Positions 23,628-32,103 of a DNA stretch of 46,615 nucleotides are shown one piece after another. Under the pieces are notes generated by a model that was given only the letters and a program-made list of their open reading frames with translations, was not told the origin of the DNA and did not search any database. Source of the DNA: DATHGT01 sp035317605 (GTDB lineage: Bacteria > Methylomirabilota > Methylomirabilia > Rokubacteriales > CSP1-6). A program made the translations under genes and the position numbers. Every line of letters starts with the position of its first letter. Within the stretch, counting starts at the first letter, position 1. The stretch lies in assembly GCA_035317605.1 (NCBI GenBank), contig DATHGT010000279.1, forward strand, positions 1 to 46,615, written 5' to 3'.

Positions 23628-25175
23628 ATGAGAGACCAACGGATCAAGACGCTGGGAATCGTGGTCGCGATCGCTCTCTGGTCGTGGGGGCTCGCGGTGG
23701 CTCCCCTGTCCGCCCAGGGGCCCGAAGGGGAGATGCGCTGGGCGCTGTACGTCACGATCTCGCCCTCGTGGTTCGATCCCGGCGAGTCGGGCGTCGCCGG
23801 CCTCAACTCGTTCTGGATCGGCTACGCCCTGCACGACGCGCTCGTCAAGCCGATGCCCGGCAATCCGAGATCGGCGAGCCTCGCCGAGTCGTGGACGGTC
23901 AGCGCGGACCGGCGGGTCTACGAGTTCAAGCTGCGCGAGGGGCTCAAGTTCCACAACGGGGATCCGTTCACCGCGGAGGATGTGAAGTTCACCTTCCTCC
24001 GCTACAAGTCCAAGGCCCTCCGCGAGAAGGTCCGCGAGGTGGAGATTGCTGACCGCCACCGCGTCCGCTTCCACCTGCACCAGCCCTGGCCCGATTTCAT
24101 GGCGTACTACGGGAGTCTGGCGTCGGGGGCTGGCTGGATCGTGCCGAAGCACTACGTCACCCGCGTCGGCGACGACGGCTTCAGGAAGCATCCCATCGGT
24201 CTGGGGCCGTACAAGTTCGTCAGCTACACGCCGGGCGTCGAGCTGGTGCTCGAGGCCGTCGAGTCGTACTGGCGGAAGGTGCCCAACGTGAAGCGACTGG
24301 TCTTCAAGACCGTCCCCGACGCCACCACCCGGATGGCCATGCTGCGGCGCGGCGAAGTCGACGTCGCCTACGATCTGGACGCGCCCAACGCGGTCGACGT
24401 GAAGCGGGACCCCAAGCTCAAGCTGGCCTTTTCGGGAGGCATCGGCACCACGTACCTGGACTTCCTCCACGGTCAGTGGGATCCGAAGTCACCGTGGTCC
24501 GATCAACGCGTGCGGTTGGCCGCCAGCCTCGCCATCGACCGGCGGTCCATCAGCGAGGCGGAGACGCTGGGCGCCTCGATCCCCACCGCCAGTATCGGCC
24601 CCCGAGAATTCGAGTTCATGTTGCCGCTCGAGCCTCACCCGTACGAGCCCGTCAAGGCCAAGCAGCTGCTGATCCAGGCGGGCTATCCCAACGGCTTCGA
24701 CGGCGGTGATCTGATCCCCACGCCCCCGTATTTCGACCGTGGCGAGATGGTCGCCGGTTATCTGGGGGCCATCGGCATCAAGCTGAAAGTGCGGACGATG
24801 GAGCGGGCGCCCTTCCTCGCCGCCCGCGCGGCCAAGCAACTGCGCGGGCTGTGCATCTGCGGGACAGGGCGGTATGGCAATGCCGCCGTGCGTCTCGAGG
24901 AGACCGTCATCACCGGGGGCGCCTATGCCTACGGCGGATATCCCGACCTCGATGACCTCTTCAGGCAGCAGGACGTCGAGACGGACGTGAGCAAGCGCGA
25001 GGCACTCCTGCACCGGATCCAGCGAATCGTGCACGAGCGGGTGATCATCGCGCCGCTGTTCCTCTACGTCTGGCCGAGCGGAATCGGCCCTCGCGTTCAC
25101 GAACCGGGCTTGATGTTGATCAATCCGTATCCGTGGTCCGCGCCGTACGAAGAGGTGCGTCTGAAGAAGCCATGA
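23628..25175 (+). CDS. ABC transporter substrate-binding protein, dipeptide/oligopeptide type (SBP family 5)
   Basis: A 515-residue periplasmic protein. The N terminus (LGIVVAIALWSWGLAVAPLSAQ) is a Sec signal peptide. Family 5 marks follow: LAESWTVSADRRVYEFKLREGLKFHNGDPFTAEDVKFTF, HPIGLGPYKF, and the later VRLAASLAIDRRSI. Such proteins deliver peptides, nickel or other solutes to a Dpp/Opp importer. No permease or ATPase gene follows: an intrinsic terminator lies 135 bases on, so this is an orphan binding protein. AAGGAGAG precedes the ATG. The MBL-fold gene 24 bases upstream is probably co-transcribed. Confidence 0.9.
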   Translation: MRDQRIKTLGIVVAIALWSWGLAVAPLSAQGPEGEMRWALYVTISPSWFDPGESGVAGLNSFWIGYALHDALVKPMPGNPRSASLAESWTVSADRRVYEFKLREGLKFHNGDPFTAEDVKFTFLRYKSKALREKVREVEIADRHRVRFHLHQPWPDFMAYYGSLASGAGWIVPKHYVTRVGDDGFRKHPIGLGPYKFVSYTPGVELVLEAVESYWRKVPNVKRLVFKTVPDATTRMAMLRRGEVDVAYDLDAPNAVDVKRDPKLKLAFSGGIGTTYLDFLHGQWDPKSPWSDQRVRLAASLAIDRRSISEAETLGASIPTASIGPREFEFMLPLEPHPYEPVKAKQLLIQAGYPNGFDGGDLIPTPPYFDRGEMVAGYLGAIGIKLKVRTMERAPFLAARAAKQLRGLCICGTGRYGNAAVRLEETVITGGAYAYGGYPDLDDLFRQQDVETDVSKREALLHRIQRIVHERVIIAPLFLYVWPSGIGPRVHEPGLMLINPYPWSAPYEEVRLKKP

Positions 25176-25310
25176 TCGTCTCCTGACCTGCGGCCCCCCA
25201 CGGGCCTGGCGCCGCGCAATCGCGTTTCGGCGATCTGCGAACCGCCGAGTCCGCCACTCTGGCAGCGCCTCATACCCTTCTGCGTGACAACTCGCTCTTG
25301 AACCGGTGTC

Positions 25311-25334
25311 CCCTTCCTGGGGAAGGGCTTTTTT
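25311..25334 (+). terminator. Intrinsic (Rho-independent) terminator
   Basis: CCCTTCC (25311-25317), loop TGG, GGAAGGG (25321-25327), then C and six T (25329-25334). A seven-base perfect stem with a U-tract, ending the transcript of the binding-protein gene. Confidence 0.88.
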
Positions 25335-25437
25335 CTACCATTTCGCGGGCACCGAAGGCGGTACAGATCCTGCATCCGCGCCCTCGCTTACAAGCCATGG
25401 CCGATACGTACACGATCGTCCGAGCCGACTGCTCGAC

Positions 25438-25444
25438 GAGGAGG
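25438..25444 (+). promoter_or_regulatory. Ribosome binding site fixing the kinase start
   Basis: GAGGAGG, eight bases before GTG 25453. An earlier in-frame GTG at 25306 would place the start before the terminator hairpin and add residues without domain character, so 25453 is preferred. Confidence 0.7.
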
Positions 25445-25452
25445 ATCTGCGA

Positions 25453-27264
25453 GTGACCGGGGAGCCGGCAGGGAACGGGGGCGAAAACCACGGCCTCGTG
25501 GGCATTGCCGAGGGTGTGCCGCCGGATGTCGCCCGCGACCGCGACCGGACGCGCCGACTCGAAGCCATCCAAGCCGTTACCGCGGAAATCACCCGTGAGC
25601 TCGATCTCGGGACGCTGTTGAACCTGATCATCGAGCGTGCGATCGCGCTGGTCGGGTCCCAGCACGGTCGCATCTGGCTCTGGGACGAGACCGAACAGCT
25701 GCTGATGCCCAAGGTGCCCACCCAGAGTGAGGAGTTCATCCACGAAGTCTCGGTGCCGCTCGGCGAGAGCGTGGTCGGCATCGTGGCCGAGCGGGGCGAG
25801 GGGATCATCGTCAACGACTACGCCGCCTCGCCGCTGGCCCATCCGGTGCTGGTCAGGCGCACGCTGTGCGCGGCCATCGTCGCCGAGCCGCTGCTGTACC
25901 GCGGGCGGCTGCTCGGCGTGATCACGGCCTACGACGCCACGCCGGGGCGCGCCTTCACCGAGGACGACCGCGCCGTGCTCACGCTCTTCGCCGGTCAGGC
26001 CGCGATCGCCATCGAAAACGCCCGGCTGTTCGAGGAGTCTTCCCGGCGCGGGAGTCGGTTGAGCGCGATCCTCGACGTCACCAAGCGTTTGGCGCGGGGC
26101 GTCGACTTGCCCGCGATGCTGACGTCGATCGTCGAGGAAGCGATGCGGTTGTTCGAGGTGGACAATGCCGGCTTTCGCTTGCTCGAGGGCGACGACCTCG
26201 TGCTCGCCGGGCTCGCCGGCCACGCGGCCGCGGCGATGCCCCGGCAACGCATCAAGGTCGGACAGAGCCTGAGCGGCAAGGTCGTCGAGCTGGGTCGCAC
26301 CATCCGGTGCGACTTCGCCAGCTCCGTCGACGTGGTCCCGGATAGCGCCGCCGCGGCCAAGCGGCTCGGTTACACGCATTTCCTGGGAGTGCCGCTGCGG
26401 GTCGGCGAGCGCATCATCGGCGTGCTGAGCTTCCGCGCGGCGCGCGCGTTCACCGCGCCGGATCAGGAACTGGCCGAGGCCTTCGCCGGTCAGGCGGCCA
26501 TCGCGATCGAACAGTCCCGGCTGCTGGCCTCCACCGAAGCCCAGGCCTCCGCGCTGAAGGCCAAGAACGCCGAGCTCGACACCTTTGTGTACAGCGTCTC
26601 CCACGACCTCAAGTCGCCGCTGGTCAGCATCGAGGGCCTCTCCAGCGTGCTGCTGGGCGAATACGGCGACCGCCTGGACGGGGACGCCCGCAACTTCCTG
26701 GAGCGCATTCAGGCGAACGTGCAGCACCTGGAACGGCTCATCGCCGACCTGCTCGCACTCTCGCGCATCGGCCGGGAGGCTCGGCCGCTGGAGGACGTCG
26801 ACCTCGCCGAGGTGGTCGGCGCGGTGCTGGAAGAGCTGAGCGTCGCCGTCGACGCGCGCGGGGTCGAGGTCGTCCGGGGCGAGCTGGCGCGCGTACGGGC
26901 CATTCGGGCCCAGATGGAGCAAGTCATCCGCAACCTGCTCAGCAACGCCGTGAAGTACCTCGGAGACACGGAGAGGCCGAGAGTGGAGATCCGGACCATC
27001 GAGCGCGATGACGAGATCGAGGGCCTCGTCCGTGACAACGGCATCGGCATCGATTCCGCGTACCACGAGAAGGTCTTCGAGATGTTCCAGCGCCTCAACG
27101 ACGTCGAGGTGCCGGGCACCGGTCTGGGACTGCCGATCGTCAAGAAGATCGTCGAGGGCGCCGGGGGACGGATCTGGATCGAATCCACCCGCGGCGTCGG
27201 AACCACTGTCCATTTCACCTGGCCGCGCGCCCAGGGTCGAGGAGAGGACCATGGAACATCGTAG
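25453..27264 (+). CDS. GAF-GAF sensor histidine kinase (cytoplasmic)
   Basis: A 603-residue soluble kinase without membrane segments. Two GAF domains (about 50-195 and 210-360) carry VPLGESVVGIVAERGEGIIVNDY and VGQSLSGKVVELGRTIRCDF. HisKA follows with H384 in YSVSHDLKSPLVSIEGLS, then NLLSNAVKYLGD (N box), DNGIGID, and GTGLGLPIVKKIVEGAGGRIWIES (G2). The kinase core resembles the phytochrome-associated/Cph1 group, but neither GAF shows the usual PCB- or biliverdin-binding cysteine motif clearly, so the signal is probably a small ligand or redox. Its stop lies 14 bases inside the downstream response regulator gene, which is the expected partner. Confidence 0.9.
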   Translation: MTGEPAGNGGENHGLVGIAEGVPPDVARDRDRTRRLEAIQAVTAEITRELDLGTLLNLIIERAIALVGSQHGRIWLWDETEQLLMPKVPTQSEEFIHEVSVPLGESVVGIVAERGEGIIVNDYAASPLAHPVLVRRTLCAAIVAEPLLYRGRLLGVITAYDATPGRAFTEDDRAVLTLFAGQAAIAIENARLFEESSRRGSRLSAILDVTKRLARGVDLPAMLTSIVEEAMRLFEVDNAGFRLLEGDDLVLAGLAGHAAAAMPRQRIKVGQSLSGKVVELGRTIRCDFASSVDVVPDSAAAAKRLGYTHFLGVPLRVGERIIGVLSFRAARAFTAPDQELAEAFAGQAAIAIEQSRLLASTEAQASALKAKNAELDTFVYSVSHDLKSPLVSIEGLSSVLLGEYGDRLDGDARNFLERIQANVQHLERLIADLLALSRIGREARPLEDVDLAEVVGAVLEELSVAVDARGVEVVRGELARVRAIRAQMEQVIRNLLSNAVKYLGDTERPRVEIRTIERDDEIEGLVRDNGIGIDSAYHEKVFEMFQRLNDVEVPGTGLGLPIVKKIVEGAGGRIWIESTRGVGTTVHFTWPRAQGRGEDHGTS

Positions 27265-27736
27265 ACCGGTCGACATCTTGCTCGTCGAGGACAATGCCGA
27301 CCACGCGGCGCTGACCATGCGGGCGCTCCGGGACGGCAACATGCTGAACGAGATCTTCTGGGTGAAGGACGGCCAGGAAGCGGTCGACTTTCTCGATCAT
27401 GCCGGGCGCTACGCCGCCGTCCAACCGCCGCGGCCCGGCCTGATCCTGCTCGACATCCGATTGCCCAAGCTCGACGGCCACGAGGTGCTCCGTCACATCA
27501 AGTCGGATCCCGTGCTCCGCTCCATTCCGGTCATCATGCTGACGACCTCGGAGCGGGACGACGAGATCAACGCGTGTTACGAGGCCGGCGTCAACAGTTA
27601 CGTGTCGAAGCCGGTGAAGTTCGCCGACTTCGTCCAGACCATCAAATCGCTCAAGCTCTACTGGATCATGGTCAATCACCTCCCCGAAGCCCCGGCGGCG
27701 CGACCGGCGATGAGCGCCGCGTCCGCCACCGTGTAG
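27251..27736 (+). CDS. Single-domain response regulator (Rcp1-like)
   Basis: A 161-residue receiver-only protein with an extended C-terminal tail. E13-D14 form the acidic pocket, D68 (LILLDIRLPKLDG) is phosphorylated, T98/T99 (MLTTSERDD) is the switch and K120 (VSKPVK) is conserved. The LTTSERDDEI and SYVSKPVKFADFVQTIKSLKLYWI segments are typical of Rcp1-like regulators that pair with phytochrome-type kinases. GGAGAGGACC precedes ATG 27251. It has no DNA-binding domain and would relay phosphate, perhaps to the hybrid kinase encoded nine bases downstream. Confidence 0.92.
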   Translation: MEHRRPVDILLVEDNADHAALTMRALRDGNMLNEIFWVKDGQEAVDFLDHAGRYAAVQPPRPGLILLDIRLPKLDGHEVLRHIKSDPVLRSIPVIMLTTSERDDEINACYEAGVNSYVSKPVKFADFVQTIKSLKLYWIMVNHLPEAPAARPAMSAASATV

Positions 27737-27744
27737 GCCCGTCC

Positions 27745-29766
27745 GTGGACGATTGTCTTCGCGTGCTCGTGGTCGAGGACAACGCCGACCAGGCCATGCT
27801 GGTCGGCTTCGCCTTGCGCCGTCACACGCCGCCGATGGAGGTCACGTTGGTGGCGACCGCCCGCGAGTGCCTGGACGCCCTCGCCGAGTCGTCCTACTCG
27901 GCGATCCTGCTGGACCATCACCTCCCCGGCACCACCGGTCTCCAGTTGCTCCCCGCCATCCAAGCGCGCGGCCCGGCGATGCCTCCGATCGTCATGGTCA
28001 CGGGCCAAGGCGACGAGCGGATCGCGGTCGAGGCGATGAAGGCCGGCGCCGCCGATTACGTGATCAAGACGTCCGGCTATTTCGCTTCCTTGCCGGCCGC
28101 CATCACGAAGGCCGTGAAGCAGCACGCCCTCGCCGTCGAGAACGCGCGACTGGATCGTGAAGCCCGCCGCCGACTGCGGGAGACCGAAGGCCTGCTGGCC
28201 GTGACGCAGGCCTTGGGGGCGAGCCTCGATCGGGACGAGCTGGCCCGCCGCACCACGCGCGAGCTCGGCGTGCTGCTGGAAGCGGAGACGGTAGCGTTCC
28301 TCGCGCTGGAGGACACCTCCGGCGCGCTCTGCCTGCACGTGGGATGGGGAGCGCCCGGCCTCGACGACGGCGACATCGCGTTGACGGCGGCCGAGCGCGA
28401 CGCCTTTCATCAGGAGGGCACCGTTCCCGGCGCGCTCTGCGCCTCGTCCCAGATCTGTGTGCCCGTCGCCACCGCCGAGCGTTGCTTCGGGGCGCTGGTC
28501 GTGCGCTGGCGGCCCGAGGGCCCTACGCCGACCGACGAGGGCGCGCGGATCGCCGGCGCCGTCGCCAAGCAAATGGCGCTGGCCCTCGAGAGCGCCCGAC
28601 TCTACGGAGAGACGCAGGAGGCACTGGCCGAAGTGGAGCGGGCGCAGGAGCGGCTCGTGCAGAGCCACACGCTGCGCGCGCTGGGCGAGATGGCGGCCGG
28701 CACCGCGCATCACCTCAATAACCTGCTCACGGTCGCGCTGGGTCACCTGCAGCTGATGCGACGGCGCAGCGGAGCCGCCGGCCTGCCGCCCGCGGCCGAC
28801 CTGATCGAGCAGGCCCTCACCGACGCGGCCTCGGTCGTGCGTCGCATGCAGCGTTTCGCGCGGACGGGACCGACCGAGGAGGGGCCCGAGCCCGTCGACC
28901 TCGCGCAGATCGCGCACGAGGCCCGTGAGCTGACCGAGACGCCGTGCGTGGACGCGTTCCAGGCGCGCGGCATCCCGATCCTCGTCCGCGTCGACGCCCA
29001 GCCCGTTCCGCTGGTCCGGGCCAGCGCCGCCGCGTTGCGCGAGACCGTCACCAACCTGATCCTCAACGCGCTCGACGCCATGCCGCGCGGGGGCGTCATC
29101 ACGCTGCGGACGTTCCAGGACGTCGCCGGCATCTGCCTGTCGGTCACCGACACCGGAGTGGGCATGTCGGCCGAGGTGAAGCGGCGCGCGCTCGAGCCGT
29201 TCTTCACCACCAAGGGGCCCAAGGGGACCGGGCTCGGGCTGAGCGTCGCCTACGGGCTGATGCGGCGTCACGGCGGCGAGCTGAGTGTCGAATCGACGGA
29301 GGGGGACGGGACCACGATCACTCTTCGGTGGCCTCCGCTGGAAGACCCCACGCGCCGCGCTTCGACGGCCCTCCCCGCCGACGTGGAGGCGAGCGGCAGC
29401 GCCACGCAGGTGTTGTTGGTGGACGACGACGATCGCGTGCGCACGATCCTCGGCGAGCTCCTCCAGACGGAAGGTCACTGCGTGCTGCACGCGAGGAGCG
29501 GACCGGAAGCGCTGTCGGTCCTCGAGCGCGGTGTGCACGTCGACCTGGTCCTCACCGACCACGGCATGCCGGGAATGACCGGCCTCGAGCTGACGCAGGC
29601 CATCAAGGCCCGCTGGCCTCAGCTGCGGGTGGGACTGGTCACCGGTTGGGGCGAGTCGCTCGACGTCCCCAGTGGCATTCGCCCCGACTTCATGCTCCCC
29701 AAGCCGGTGGATCTGGCCACGCTGCGAGCGGCGGTGGCCGGTCGACTCTCCCTGGTCACGCCCTAA
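27745..29766 (+). CDS. Hybrid histidine kinase REC-GAF-HisKA-HATPase-REC
   Basis: A 673-residue soluble protein from GTG 27745. The N-terminal receiver (about 5-125, LLDHHLPGTTGLQLL) is followed by a coiled coil, a GAF domain (about 150-290), and a kinase core with H322 in GEMAAGTAHHLNNLLT. In ordinary members the residue after the phospho-histidine is acidic (AHEINN); here it is H323. The ATPase carries NLILNALDAM, DTGVGM and KGTGLGLSVAYGLMRRHGG. A C-terminal receiver (about 553-673) shows VDDDDRVR, LVLTDHGMPGM and MLPKPVD. Receivers at both ends suggest a relay node. The start is chosen because the receiver fold begins six residues later, and a longer frame would overlap the upstream gene by 160 bases. 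Confidence 0.87.
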   Translation: MDDCLRVLVVEDNADQAMLVGFALRRHTPPMEVTLVATARECLDALAESSYSAILLDHHLPGTTGLQLLPAIQARGPAMPPIVMVTGQGDERIAVEAMKAGAADYVIKTSGYFASLPAAITKAVKQHALAVENARLDREARRRLRETEGLLAVTQALGASLDRDELARRTTRELGVLLEAETVAFLALEDTSGALCLHVGWGAPGLDDGDIALTAAERDAFHQEGTVPGALCASSQICVPVATAERCFGALVVRWRPEGPTPTDEGARIAGAVAKQMALALESARLYGETQEALAEVERAQERLVQSHTLRALGEMAAGTAHHLNNLLTVALGHLQLMRRRSGAAGLPPAADLIEQALTDAASVVRRMQRFARTGPTEEGPEPVDLAQIAHEARELTETPCVDAFQARGIPILVRVDAQPVPLVRASAAALRETVTNLILNALDAMPRGGVITLRTFQDVAGICLSVTDTGVGMSAEVKRRALEPFFTTKGPKGTGLGLSVAYGLMRRHGGELSVESTEGDGTTITLRWPPLEDPTRRASTALPADVEASGSATQVLLVDDDDRVRTILGELLQTEGHCVLHARSGPEALSVLERGVHVDLVLTDHGMPGMTGLELTQAIKARWPQLRVGLVTGWGESLDVPSGIRPDFMLPKPVDLATLRAAVAGRLSLVTP

Positions 29767-29782
29767 GTCCGGGAACCCTCGA

Positions 29783-29801
29783 CCGGCGCGCTCGTCGCCG
29801 G
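29783..29801. terminator. Hairpin between convergent genes
   Basis: CCGGCG with its complement CGCCGG around a seven-base loop in the 50-base gap between the hybrid kinase stop and the convergent secreted-protein stop. No T-run. Confidence 0.35.
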
Positions 29802-29816
29802 CCCTCCCCGCGGTGC

Positions 29817-30629
29817 TCAGGGCAGCAGGTGCAGCACCACGCTGTGCCGGCTCAGCGTCACCCCGAGTCCCGGTTCGAGGATCGCGGCTTCGACGAGCAG
29901 ATCGGCGGTTGGCACCGTCGCCGGCAATGGTTGCGATGGGACCAGCGTCAGGACGGTCGCCCCGGCCGGGAGCGTGGTCAGCGTGTTGACCAGCGGCATG
30001 ATCGATCCATTGGGGAAGCGCGCGCCCGCTTTGATCTCCACCACCATCGCCGGACCCGGGTTGTTGATGCTCATCACGTATCCGATCACCTGGCCGCCAT
30101 GGCAGGTCGTGCAGGCGGTGGCCACGACCGTGATCGTGGGAGGTTGGGGCGGCAGCGGGCCCGCCGCCGTCACTTCGAGCGCCGCAAATCGCGTCGCGCC
30201 GCTCACGGTGTCGAACAGGAGCGTGAACGCTTGCTGGGGATCGTAGGCCGCTCCGTCGGGCGCCACAAAGAACGTCCGTGGCACGAAGAGGTTGTTGCAG
30301 AAGCCGAACGTCTCGTTCTGGTCGGTGAGCAAGATGTCGAATTGCGACGGGCCCTGAACGATCGTGAAGCTCAGGTCACAGACCAAGGGGCCTGACGTGA
30401 TCGGGGTCACGCGCAGGAGCACGATCGACCCGCCTCCGGGACAGGGCTGGCGCCACACGTCGAAGTGCGATTGTTCGCTGCCCCGCTGCACGTCCCGGCT
30501 GAAGACGGGTGGACTCGGTGTGGCCGGCAGCGGCGCGGCGAGGCATCCGGTGCCGTCGGCATGGGCCGGTGAGGGCAGCGCCCCGAGCACGACGACGAGC
30601 GTCATGAGGGCGACAAGCGCTGCACCCAT
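29817..30629 (-). CDS. Secreted protein of unknown function with one CxxCH motif
   Basis: A 270-residue protein with a clear Sec signal peptide (ALVALMTLVVVLGALPSPAHA, cleavage after AHA). The mature part is rich in Pro, Thr and Val and looks all-beta. It contains CTTCHGG about 173 residues in, a heme c attachment sequence, although no distal methionine region of a classic cytochrome c can be pointed to. Cysteines also occur in TGCLAAP, RQPCPGG, LVCDLSF and FGFCNNL and may form disulfides. The C-terminal third (VVEIKAGARFPNGSIMPLVN onward) resembles extracellular beta-sandwich repeats. A GTG three bases upstream is an alternative start. No family recognised. Confidence 0.72.
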   Translation of the reverse strand: MGAALVALMTLVVVLGALPSPAHADGTGCLAAPLPATPSPPVFSRDVQRGSEQSHFDVWRQPCPGGGSIVLLRVTPITSGPLVCDLSFTIVQGPSQFDILLTDQNETFGFCNNLFVPRTFFVAPDGAAYDPQQAFTLLFDTVSGATRFAALEVTAAGPLPPQPPTITVVATACTTCHGGQVIGYVMSINNPGPAMVVEIKAGARFPNGSIMPLVNTLTTLPAGATVLTLVPSQPLPATVPTADLLVEAAILEPGLGVTLSRHSVVLHLLP

Positions 30630-30793
30630 CACCGGCTCGTCCCTTGGTGTTCGTCGATCACGGCGCGTCGACAGAGATGCTCATCGATCGTTTCGAAGAA
30701 TGATCGAGCCTAGCATATCCCGTCTTTCCGGACCGGCGAGGGCGCCTTTCACCCTCGAGCCAGTCGACACGTGCCGTATGCTGGCGCCGAACC

Positions 30794-31371
30794 ATGAAGA
30801 CCTCGCTCCGGTGCAGCGGGTGCGGCCACCCCGTGCCGTCGCTCGAGCCTCGGCCGTTCCGCTGCCCGAACGCGGGCGCCGACGGCGGCGATCACGTCCT
30901 CGTGCGCCGTCTCGAGCCTGTCGAGGCCGCGCCGTTTTTCGATCGCGAGCCGAACCCGTTCGTGGGCTATCGGCGGCTGACCCACGCCTGGCACACGGCG
31001 ATGGCGATCGGCATATCCGACGCCGGGTTCGTGTCCTCGGTGCGCGCGCTCGACGCGCGCGTGGTCGCCGTCGACGGCCGGGGATTCCGCGAGACGCCGC
31101 TCCACCTCGGGGAGATCACGGTCAAGGACGAAACGTCGAACGTCGCCGGCTCGCACAAGGCACGTCACCTGATGGGCCTCATGATCTGGCTTCGGGTGGC
31201 CGAGCGCATCGACCCCTCTTTGGCCGGACAACGCCTGGCCATCGCCAGTTGCGGCAACGTTGCCCTGGGCGCCGCCGTGGTCGCGCGGGCGGCGGAGCGC
31301 GCGCTCGACGTGTTCGTCCCGTCCGGCGCCCCGCCCGCGATCGTGGCGCGGCTCCGGGAGCTCGGCGCCCG
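30794..31371 (+). pseudogene. PLP-dependent threonine-synthase-like enzyme, 3' truncated
   Basis: About 192 residues of a fold-type II PLP enzyme. It opens with a zinc-ribbon-like CSGCG and CPN pair as in many threonine synthases, then ITVKDETSNVAGSHKARHLMG with the PLP lysine K122, and ASCGNVALGAAVVARAAERALDVFVPSGAPPAIVARLRELGA, the usual second core. Right after this alanine the frame becomes antisense of a dehydrogenase gene and all homology stops. A complete enzyme should have about 180-250 further residues. The frame stays open to 32092 but the downstream part is meaningless. It is joined tail to tail to the dehydrogenase fragment, so a deletion, inversion or assembly chimera has removed both 3' ends. 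Confidence 0.75.
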
Positions 31372-31920
31372 CGAGTCGTTGACCACGATCGACTGCCGCC
31401 CGGCCTGGGCGGCCAGCGCCTGGGCGGCGGCCACGGTGTCGTCCGAGGTGTGGGCGCCGCGGATGATCTCCACCATCGGCATCAGCGGCGGCGGGTTCAT
31501 GAAGTGCATGCCCACCACCCGGTGGGCCGCGCAGCCGACCGACCCGATGCGGGTGATCGGAATCGCCGAGGTGTTGGCGGCGATCGGCGCGTCCGCAGAC
31601 ACCACCGCGTGGATCTCCTCGTGCACGCGCCGCTCCACCTCCCAGTCCTTGGTGACGTTCTCGATGACGAAATGGGCCCCGACCAGGGCGTGGACGTCGC
31701 GGGCGGTCTGGAGACGGGCGAGCACGGCGGCGGGATCGAGACGCTCCCCCTGCAGCAGGGTGGCGAGCTTGAGGTTCCGGGCGATCCCGCGCCGGGCTCC
31801 CTCGAGAGCCTCGTCGCGGACGTCGACGAGCACGACGTCGTGTCCGGTCTGGGCGAACAGCTGGGCGACGCCCGCCCCGATCACCCCGGCGCCCACCACC
31901 CCGACCCGCTGGAATCTCAC
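31372..31920 (-). pseudogene. 3-hydroxyacyl-CoA dehydrogenase, 3' truncated
   Basis: About 183 residues of an NAD-dependent 3-hydroxyacyl-CoA (3-hydroxybutyryl-CoA) dehydrogenase from GTG 31920. VGVVGAGVIGAGVAQLFAQTGHDVVLVDV is the NAD Rossmann site, VIENVTKDWEVERRVHEEI and IAANTSAIPITRIG follow, and VVGMHFMNPPPLMPMVEIIRG contains the catalytic histidine. The next conserved block should read VVNDSPGFVSNR, but after VVNDS the frame runs into the antisense of the PLP enzyme. The C-terminal dimerisation domain (about 100 residues) is missing, so the product should be inactive. No strong ribosome binding site is seen. It would have oxidised 3-hydroxyacyl-CoA in beta-oxidation or butanoate metabolism. 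Confidence 0.75.
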
Positions 31921-31962
31921 CGCCGCACTATCGCCGCGGCCACCACGTTCGTCAACCCGCTC

Positions 31963-31997
31963 GGAACAAGTCGCGGCGAGCTTTCTCCCATTGTTCC
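31963..31997. promoter_or_regulatory. Inverted repeat in the region before addB
   Basis: GGAACAA (31963-31969) and TTGTTCC (31991-31997), perfect seven-base arms 21 bases apart, in the 183-base divergent gap between the dehydrogenase fragment and addB. Arms resemble GAAC/GTTC half sites of damage-responsive repressors, but the spacing is too wide for a known LexA box. Confidence 0.25.
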
Positions 31998-32103
31998 TCT
32001 CACGGCCGAACGGGCAACGGGCGCGCGCCCGCGTGGAGCCCCGGCTTCCCACGCCGTGTTTGGGCCGTCGCCATCGTTGTGCGCCGGGCTAGGATGAGTC
32101 GTC

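Noticed and set aside
25306..25452. Earlier GTG start for the GAF kinase
   Set aside because: It would start before a strong intrinsic terminator; GAGGAGG supports GTG 25453.
31165..32092. Open frames on both strands through the truncated gene junction as full genes
   Set aside because: Each frame is meaningful only up to about 31371 and then reads the antisense of the other gene.
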